From positions 1 to 51,279 of the forward strand of contig CABIYE010000020.1 in assembly GCA_902362865.1 (NCBI GenBank): a DNA stretch of 51,279 nucleotides. Reading direction: 5' to 3'. The first letter of the stretch is position 1. Every line of letters starts with the position of its first letter. The notes beneath the pieces are model-generated. The model searched no databases and was not told the DNA's origin. It saw only the letters and a list, made by a program, of their open reading frames with translations. Shown piece after piece: positions 42,151-48,428 of this stretch. The stretch comes from Clostridiaceae bacterium (lineage in GTDB: Bacteria > Bacillota > Clostridia > Lachnospirales > Lachnospiraceae). A program made the position numbers and the translations under genes.

Positions 42151-43317
42151 TTATCCCTTTCCCGCGGCGGCAGCCGCTATGGCAATCGTAAGCAGGAAAA
42201 GAACTCCCACTGTAAATAACATCCGCAGAAGCAGCCGACAGCCTTCTCCCACACTTTCCATACAGTTCACCAGCCTTTTGTCAGAAACAGGCTGCGCCAA
42301 CGCTGCCGACAGCTTATACATGAGTGCCATAACCGCCATCTGGATCACCGGTCCTACACAAAGCAAAACACAGATTAACATTCCTGCAACGCCAATACTG
42401 TTCTTCACAAGCACTGCTGTCCCCAGTACTACCTCCGTCACCCCGCCGATTGCATCACCGACTCCCGGTATCGCTTCCACTCCTTTTGTCAGTACACTTC
42501 GTTTGACCGCATCAATGGCCGGAGCAATCAACCCCTGGATAAACTGAAGCCCGGCCATACATGCCAGCATTGTCTTCAAAGTCCAGGTAATTACCATTTC
42601 AATCAGTTCGGCAAACTTCGATAAATAATCTTCCCCGGACAAGAAATTCAGTACCTTCACCATAATATAAACATGTACACAGGGCACCAGAAACTTCAGG
42701 ACAAATAACTCTGCCACAAAAATTACCAACAGCATAAGATTGTAAAATGCTGCAGATGTCACACTGCCTTTTGCGATTGCGACTGCCACAAAGTAAACCG
42801 GACCCAATACTTTCATAAAATCGATGAGGGCACCAATTCCATCACTTACCCAGTCTACGGAGGCCTGAAAAGAGCGGAGACAGAGGGCAATCAATAGCAG
42901 ATATAATACATAAAAACTGATTTCCGATATCTGCTTATTCTGAAACACACTGGAAAAATTCGTAAACACTGCCGCTACAACCACAATTAATAGGATATGT
43001 ATCAAATTGTTTTTATTTACCCGAAAAGCATAAGTAAACTGATCTTTTATCAGGCGTTTCGCCATATCCAATCCTTCCTGTATGTCTCCATTCATAAAGG
43101 TAAGTACTGTCTCGCGAAAGCTCAGCTTTTCCTCCGGGAACAGCTCATCCAGCACTTCTTCAATTTCCTGAAAATCAAATTCTTCCATAAGAGATTCTTC
43201 TATATTTTCCATATAACCAGGTTCTTCTTCTGAGTCTGACGCCGCCGCACATAACCCTGCCAACAGCCAAATTCCAAGAATCATCATTGTCGCAGACAAT
43301 ACTCTTTTTCTTCTCAT
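42151..43317 (-). CDS. spoIIIAE: SpoIIIAE, polytopic channel protein
   Basis: 388 aa. N-terminal signal/TM segment (ATMMILGIWLLAGLCAAA), an acidic extracytoplasmic region to about 95, then multiple hydrophobic helices through residue 385. It is the largest membrane component of the SpoIIIA complex, thought to act in the transport core. ATGA overlap with spoIIIAD. Confidence 0.94.
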   Translation of the reverse strand: MRRKRVLSATMMILGIWLLAGLCAAASDSEEEPGYMENIEESLMEEFDFQEIEEVLDELFPEEKLSFRETVLTFMNGDIQEGLDMAKRLIKDQFTYAFRVNKNNLIHILLIVVVAAVFTNFSSVFQNKQISEISFYVLYLLLIALCLRSFQASVDWVSDGIGALIDFMKVLGPVYFVAVAIAKGSVTSAAFYNLMLLVIFVAELFVLKFLVPCVHVYIMVKVLNFLSGEDYLSKFAELIEMVITWTLKTMLACMAGLQFIQGLIAPAIDAVKRSVLTKGVEAIPGVGDAIGGVTEVVLGTAVLVKNSIGVAGMLICVLLCVGPVIQMAVMALMYKLSAALAQPVSDKRLVNCMESVGEGCRLLLRMLFTVGVLFLLTIAIAAAAAGKG

Positions 43318-43691
43318 GAAAGAAATTCTCCTATCATTTCCAAAAGTGCCAAAATCACAGGCATTCCCATTACCAGGATTGCCAGCTTACTGAATATTTC
43401 TATCTGGGAAGCTATGGTCTGATATCCGGCATCCTTACAAATCCCCGAAGAAAATTCTGCCACATATGCAATCCCCAACATCTTCATCAGCATCCCCACA
43501 TAAGCAGTATTCAAATGAATGGTTTCCCCAATCTGCCTTACAACATCCAAAATAACCTTTAACTTGCTGACAATGGAAAAGAATACAAGCAGACTTAACC
43601 CAATACTGATATAAATTCCATATTCTGATTTTCCACTTTTGAACTGTACTGCCATGAGCACTCCGGCAATTCCCAACAGTCCGATTTGCAT
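43314..43691 (-). CDS. spoIIIAD: SpoIIIAD
   Basis: 125 aa. Small integral membrane protein with three to four helices (GLLGIAGVLMAV, YISIGLSLLVFFSIV, LAILVMGMPVILALLEMI). I start it at ATG 43691 (MQIGLLGIAG); a TTG three codons earlier is possible. Part of the SpoIIIA channel base together with SpoIIIAC. Confidence 0.92.
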   Translation of the reverse strand: MQIGLLGIAGVLMAVQFKSGKSEYGIYISIGLSLLVFFSIVSKLKVILDVVRQIGETIHLNTAYVGMLMKMLGIAYVAEFSSGICKDAGYQTIASQIEIFSKLAILVMGMPVILALLEMIGEFLS

Positions 43692-43720
43692 TACGCTCAA
43701 CCTGCACCCCTCTTTTCCGT

Positions 43721-43915
43721 CTACAAAGAAAATAATTGTCTGATAGAATCAAACAACTCATAAATGTATGGAACAATCCAGAACAACACTAAAAGAAGGC
43801 CTGCAAAGCTTGTAAGAAAAGCCTGTTCTTCTCTTCCGCTATGCTTTAGAACCTGGCTAAGCACCGATACAAGAATTCCCACCGCCGCTATTTTAAAAAT
43901 CAGATTAACACTCAT
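43721..43915 (-). CDS. spoIIIAC: SpoIIIAC
   Basis: 64 aa, two transmembrane helices (LIFKIAAVGILVSVLSQVL and LTSFAGLLLVLFWIVPYI) around a short charged loop (KHSGREEQ). Length and pattern match SpoIIIAC. Confidence 0.92.
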   Translation of the reverse strand: MSVNLIFKIAAVGILVSVLSQVLKHSGREEQAFLTSFAGLLLVLFWIVPYIYELFDSIRQLFSL

Positions 43916-43932
43916 GCTACCTCCTTACATTC

Positions 43933-44451
43933 TTATATCAGAATAATTGCGAGGAAAATACCGCCCGTAACTCCCAGACAATAATATAGCTTTTTCTTCG
44001 TCCGCAATTCTTCCTGCATTTCTTTCATTGCTATCCCTATCTGCTCTTCCAGTAGTTCGATATGCCTTACCTGTGTTCTGATATCCGCATTTCCAAGATA
44101 CTTCCCCAATTCTCGTAAATGCTCTATTTCCCGTTCCGGCAGATAACTTCCCTGCAGATACTGGCTGATTGTCCGGTTCCAGATTGCTTCAAACTCCCCT
44201 TCGCTGCGGCTTTCCATACAATAGGAAAGTTGTCTCATCCACGCCTGATATGGTTCTCTTGCGTTGTGTGAAAGATTGAAAAATGCTTCTGCAAGAAAGG
44301 CTCTGGAGTACGAAACCTCACTCTGCAAAAGATACAAAAGTCTTTGGATATACTGCAATTCTTCATAAGTTCTGTCCACATCTGCCGCCTTTTTCCATCC
44401 CAGCAGTGAAGCCGCCGCAATAATCATGATACTGCCTATTATCTTCGTCAT
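43933..44451 (-). CDS. spoIIIAB: SpoIIIAB
   Basis: 172 aa. Hydrophobic segments at both ends (IIGSIMIIAAASLLGW; YYCLGVTGGIFLAIILI) and a helical middle (LQYIQRLLYLLQSEVSYSRAFLAEAF) that resembles type II secretion GspF-like proteins. It overlaps spoIIIAA by 4 bp (ATGA). Confidence 0.93.
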   Translation of the reverse strand: MTKIIGSIMIIAAASLLGWKKAADVDRTYEELQYIQRLLYLLQSEVSYSRAFLAEAFFNLSHNAREPYQAWMRQLSYCMESRSEGEFEAIWNRTISQYLQGSYLPEREIEHLRELGKYLGNADIRTQVRHIELLEEQIGIAMKEMQEELRTKKKLYYCLGVTGGIFLAIILI

Positions 44452-45374
44452 TTTCTTATCTCTCTGCCTGCTTCGTCATAAATTCCCCGTATTTCTCCTA
44501 CCTGCCCCACATTTCCAAGCACAATGTATCTCTCAAACCTTCGCTCCTCCACCATACGCCCGAGGTGTGGTTTCTTCTTTATCTCTTCCAGAGACGCTCC
44601 ATGCGCAGTGGCAAGCAACTTGCAGCCACAGTACATTGCATATTCAATGGCATGTACATCTTCTGATGCGCCAATTTCATCCACTGCTACTACTTGGGGG
44701 CCCATAGAACGGATCAGCATAATCATTCCTTCCGCTTTCGGGCAGCAATCCAGCACATCTGTCCGCATCCCCAGATGATTCTGGGACACCCCCATATAAC
44801 TTCCTCCAATCTCCGAGCGTTCATCTACCACCCCGACCGACATTCCGCTGATCCAATCATTCCCGTTGGAAATCTGGCGCACCATGTCCCTTAAAAGCGT
44901 TGTTTTCCCACAACCGGGCGGTGAAATAATTAGTGTATGGGCAAGCTGCCTGTTGTAAGTAATGTAGGGAAAAACACCATCTGCACACCCAAGCACTTCA
45001 TGAGCCATACGGATATTCAAAGACGAAACATACTTTAAATTTTTCACCTTTCCCTCCTCCAGTATCGCCTGCCCCGTCATCCCTACCCTGTGTCCGCCTT
45101 CAATCGTAATAAACCCCTGACGCATTTCTTCTTCATACGCATACAACGAATAATTGCTGACATAATCCATCGTTTCCCTGACATCTGCTGCTGAAACAAT
45201 GTAAGGACGTTCCTTTGCCTTCCCGGGTATAATTTCATTCCCCTTATACTTCAAAATCAGCGGCTGCCCTGTACGGAGCTTAATCTCCTGCAAATACTCA
45301 TACTGAAGATTTTCTTTCTCAATCAACAGCCGGACAGAACCCGGCAGCACTTTCAAAACCTTATTTCTTTCCAT
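44448..45374 (-). CDS. spoIIIAA: SpoIIIAA, secretion-type ATPase
   Basis: 308 aa. Cytoplasmic ATPase of the mother cell that may power the SpoIIIA-SpoIIQ channel. Walker A SPPGCGKTTLLRDMV near residue 150, Walker B-like VVAVDEIGASEDVHAIEYA. First gene of the spoIIIAA-AH operon; the start at 45374 follows AGAGGTGG. Expression is expected in the mother cell under sigma-E, and a matching promoter is visible. Confidence 0.95.
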   Translation of the reverse strand: MERNKVLKVLPGSVRLLIEKENLQYEYLQEIKLRTGQPLILKYKGNEIIPGKAKERPYIVSAADVRETMDYVSNYSLYAYEEEMRQGFITIEGGHRVGMTGQAILEEGKVKNLKYVSSLNIRMAHEVLGCADGVFPYITYNRQLAHTLIISPPGCGKTTLLRDMVRQISNGNDWISGMSVGVVDERSEIGGSYMGVSQNHLGMRTDVLDCCPKAEGMIMLIRSMGPQVVAVDEIGASEDVHAIEYAMYCGCKLLATAHGASLEEIKKKPHLGRMVEERRFERYIVLGNVGQVGEIRGIYDEAGREIRK

Positions 45375-45394
45375 CTTTGTCCACCTCTTAAAAC

Positions 45395-45423
45395 ATATGT
45401 ATGTAACAGATAGAAAAATATGC
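45395..45423 (-). promoter_or_regulatory. Sigma-E-like promoter of the spoIIIA operon
   Basis: GCATATT (45417-45423), 13-bp spacer, CATACATAT (45395-45403). This matches the mother-cell sigma-E pattern (ATA-type -35; CATACAnT -10) with a spacer near the short end. It lies 20 bp before the spoIIIAA start. Confidence 0.7.
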
Positions 45424-45425
45424 AT

Positions 45426-45465
45426 TAAAAAGGGACGTAGCAAAGCAATACTTTCCTACATCCCT
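45426..45465 (-). terminator. pnp terminator
   Basis: A 15-bp imperfect stem (45451-45465 with 45431-45445, one wobble and one mismatch, 5-nt loop) followed on the minus strand by TTTTT. It lies 55 bp past the pnp stop. Confidence 0.75.
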
Positions 45466-45520
45466 GATTTACTTTCACAATATACACAACTGCATTTTGC
45501 TCTGTATCCGGCCGTGCTTT

Positions 45521-47608
45521 CTATTCTGCTACATCCTTCATGCTGAATGACAGACGTCCCATTTTGTCCTTGCCAAGGCAGACAACCTTCACAACATCAC
45601 CCAGTGTCAGAACATCCTCCACCTGCTTAATTCTCTGCCTGGAAATCTTGGAAATGTGTACCATTCCCTCTTTACCCGGAGCAAATTCAAGGAAAGCTCC
45701 GAATTCCTTAATACTTACAACCTTACCTTCCAGAACCATGCCTGCTTCAAAGTCTGTCACGATAATCTGAATCAATTTCTTTGCGCGCTCCATGCTCTCT
45801 GCTTCCACGCCGCAGATGGAGACTGCCCCATCGTCAGTAATGTCAATTTTCACACCCGTCTCCTCGATGATGGCATTGATTGTCTTTCCACGCTGTCCAA
45901 CAACATCGCCAATCTTCTGTGGATCAATCTGCATCTGAATAATCTTCGGTGCGTACGGTCCGACTTCCGGTCTCGGCTCTGCGATCGCCTTCGCCATAAC
46001 CTCGTCCAAAATGTAAGTTCTTGCCTTCTTGGTTGCTGCAATTGCTTCTTCAATAATCGGCCGCGTAAGACCGTGGATCTTAATATCCATCTGGATTGCC
46101 GTAATTCCTTTGTGCGTACCTGCTACTTTAAAATCCATATCTCCAAAGAAATCTTCCAATCCCTGAATATCTGTAAGTACCAGATAATCATCGTCCGTCT
46201 CCCCTGTCACCAGGCCAGCGGAAATACCTGCAACTGCCGCCTTAATCGGCACACCTGCAGCCATCAATGACATAGAAGATGCACAAACACTTGCCTGAGA
46301 AGTAGAACCATTGGACTCAAAAGTCTCAGATACTGTACGGATTGCATACGGGAACTCTGCTTCACTCGGAAGAACCGGAACCAAAGCTCTCTCAGCCAAA
46401 GCTCCATGCCCGATTTCACGGCGTCCCGGTCCTCTGGACGGTCTCGTCTCCCCTACGGAATAGGACGGGAAATTATAGTGGTGCATATATCTCTTGGATG
46501 TCTCTGATTCATCCAGTCCATCAAGCTTCTGCGCCTCAGCCAGCGGAGCCAGCGTCGCAATATTACAAATCTGCGTCTGTCCACGGGTAAACATTGCAGA
46601 ACCATGAACTCTCGGAATCAGATCAACTTCCGCCGCCAACGGACGAATCTGATCGATTGCCCTTCCATCCGGACGTTTGTGATCCTTAAGAATCATCTTA
46701 CGCACCGTCTTCTTCTGATATTGATATACTGCCTCTCCAAGCTTCTCAAGCCACTCTTCCTTGTCTGCAAATGCCTCTTCAAGCCTTTCTGTAATCTTAC
46801 GGATATTTTCTTCACGCACCTGCTTCTCATCTGTAAATACGGCTTCTTCCATCTCCGCAGGAGGAACAATCTCCTTGATTGCATCAAACAACTCTTCCGG
46901 AACCGCAAAGCTGATATATTCATGTTTCTTTTTACCACACTCTGCAACAATAGTATCAATAAATTCGATTACCTTCTGATTCACTTCATGAGCAGCGAAA
47001 ATCGCATCTATCATCTGTGCCTCCGGTACTTCATTCGCCCCTGCCTCAATCATAATAACCTTCTCTCTGGTGGAAGCAACCGTCAGGGCAAGGTCAGATG
47101 CTTCTTTCTGTGCCGCTGTCGGATTAAATACAAATTCTCCTTCTACCAGGCCTACCTGCGTTGTAGAAATCGGACCATCAAACGGAATATCTGAAATACA
47201 CGTAGCAATCGCAGAACCCAGCATAGCCGTAAGTTCCGGTGAACAATCCTGATCCACAGAAAGAACCAGATTTTCCAAGGTAACATCATTGCGGTAATCC
47301 TTCGGGAACAGCGGACGCATCGGACGGTCGATTACCCGATCCGTAAGAATTGCATTCTCAGATGCCTTTCCTTCCCGCTTATTAAATCCTCCCGGAATCT
47401 TTCCGACTGCATATAATCTTTCATTATATTCTACACTTAACGGGAAGAAATCAATTCCTTCCCTCGGTTTTTCCGATGCTGTTGCAGTACAGAGCACAGT
47501 CGTGTCGCCATAATGCATAAGAACAGCTCCATTTGCCTGTTTCGCAACTCTTCCAACATCTACACGAAGAGTTCTTCCGGCTAATTCCATCTCATACTTT
47601 TTATACAT
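45521..47608 (-). CDS. pnp: Polyribonucleotide nucleotidyltransferase (PNPase)
   Basis: 3'-5' phosphorolytic exoribonuclease. 695 aa: RNase PH domain 1 (DRPMRPLFPKDYRNDV), helical linker, catalytic RNase PH domain 2 (FTRGQTQICNIATL, YNFPSYSVGETRPSRGPGRREIGHG), KH domain, S1 domain at the C-terminus (GMVLEGKVVSIKEFGAFLEF). AAGGAG before ATG at 47608 fixes the start; the longer open frame upstream is leader. The leader holds two strong hairpins. Confidence 0.97.
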   Translation of the reverse strand: MYKKYEMELAGRTLRVDVGRVAKQANGAVLMHYGDTTVLCTATASEKPREGIDFFPLSVEYNERLYAVGKIPGGFNKREGKASENAILTDRVIDRPMRPLFPKDYRNDVTLENLVLSVDQDCSPELTAMLGSAIATCISDIPFDGPISTTQVGLVEGEFVFNPTAAQKEASDLALTVASTREKVIMIEAGANEVPEAQMIDAIFAAHEVNQKVIEFIDTIVAECGKKKHEYISFAVPEELFDAIKEIVPPAEMEEAVFTDEKQVREENIRKITERLEEAFADKEEWLEKLGEAVYQYQKKTVRKMILKDHKRPDGRAIDQIRPLAAEVDLIPRVHGSAMFTRGQTQICNIATLAPLAEAQKLDGLDESETSKRYMHHYNFPSYSVGETRPSRGPGRREIGHGALAERALVPVLPSEAEFPYAIRTVSETFESNGSTSQASVCASSMSLMAAGVPIKAAVAGISAGLVTGETDDDYLVLTDIQGLEDFFGDMDFKVAGTHKGITAIQMDIKIHGLTRPIIEEAIAATKKARTYILDEVMAKAIAEPRPEVGPYAPKIIQMQIDPQKIGDVVGQRGKTINAIIEETGVKIDITDDGAVSICGVEAESMERAKKLIQIIVTDFEAGMVLEGKVVSIKEFGAFLEFAPGKEGMVHISKISRQRIKQVEDVLTLGDVVKVVCLGKDKMGRLSFSMKDVAE

Positions 47609-47632
47609 AGCTTTCTCCTTCTTAATAAATTC

Positions 47633-47709
47633 ATTCCTGCGCCGCAGGAATCCCCCCGAAACTACTGAAACATATATTTTCCGGCAAATACACATTTCAG
47701 TGGTCTCGG
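47633..47709 (-). promoter_or_regulatory. Structured 5' leader of pnp
   Basis: Two stems in the predicted transcript: a 15-position stem pairing 47695-47709 with 47656-47670 (one wobble, one mismatch, 24-nt loop), and an 8-bp perfect hairpin at 47633-47651. E. coli pnp has a comparable RNase III-cut leader for autocontrol. Confidence 0.5.
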
Positions 47710-47738
47710 ATATACTATTCCTGCTCACAATCTTAAAT

Positions 47739-47747
47739 ATTATATCA
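47739..47747 (-). promoter_or_regulatory. Extended -10 promoter of pnp
   Basis: TG-A-TATAAT on the minus strand (TATAAT at 47739-47744), with no good -35 box. The start would be near 47732, giving a leader of about 124 nt. Confidence 0.5.
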
Positions 47748-47810
47748 CATTCCAATAAAATCTTCCACTATAATTTTTTTGTTTTACTGCATCCTTTTCC
47801 CATACTAAAA

Positions 47811-47843
47811 TATTCAGGAGCGGGATTATCCCGCTCCTGAATA
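47811..47843 (-). terminator. Terminator of the GH127-SLH gene
   Basis: A perfect 15-bp stem with a 3-nt loop, 21 bp after the stop; only a short T-tract follows on the minus strand. Confidence 0.7.
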
Positions 47844-47864
47844 CTGGTCTTTCGTACATTCTAT

Positions 47865-48428
47865 TTACTCTTCGAATGTCTTCATAAATCTCTCGATAAT
47901 AATCGCACATTCTGCACGGCTTGTATCGCCCTGTGGGTCAAGACGATAGGATCCGTCTTCATTTTCTTTGCCGGCAATAATTCCGTTGGCTACTGCCCAC
48001 TTCATTGCCTTTTCCGCAAATTCTGTTACTTTATCGGCGTCTGTAAATGCACTGATATCGGTCGGGTCTTTGGATTCATATCCCTTGTATTCCGCATAAC
48101 GGTACATCATGGTTACCATCTGCTCACGGGTAATCGGATCATTCGTTCCAAAGTAACCGGAATCTGTGTAACCGGTAATGATCTTCGCATCTGCCGCCCA
48201 AAGAACTGCCGTTGAATAGAACTGTTCATCCGGTACATCCGGAAATCTGTTCGTATACTCTGCAGCCGGTTTTCCTTCAATTCTGTGGAGAATCGTTGCA
48301 AACTGTGCACGTGGAAGAACAACGTATGGTCCAAAATGCGTCGGATCCATACCTGTCATAATCTCTTCGTAGTAGTTGTAAGCCACTTCATCGTAGAACC
48401 AGTCACTTTCTACCACGTCTTCGTATGG
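47865..48428 (-). repeat. SLH anchor repeat, copy 2
   Basis: Encodes the last 187 residues of the GH127 protein. It matches the segment at 220-783 collinearly, same strand, about 47 kb away. Confidence 0.85.
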
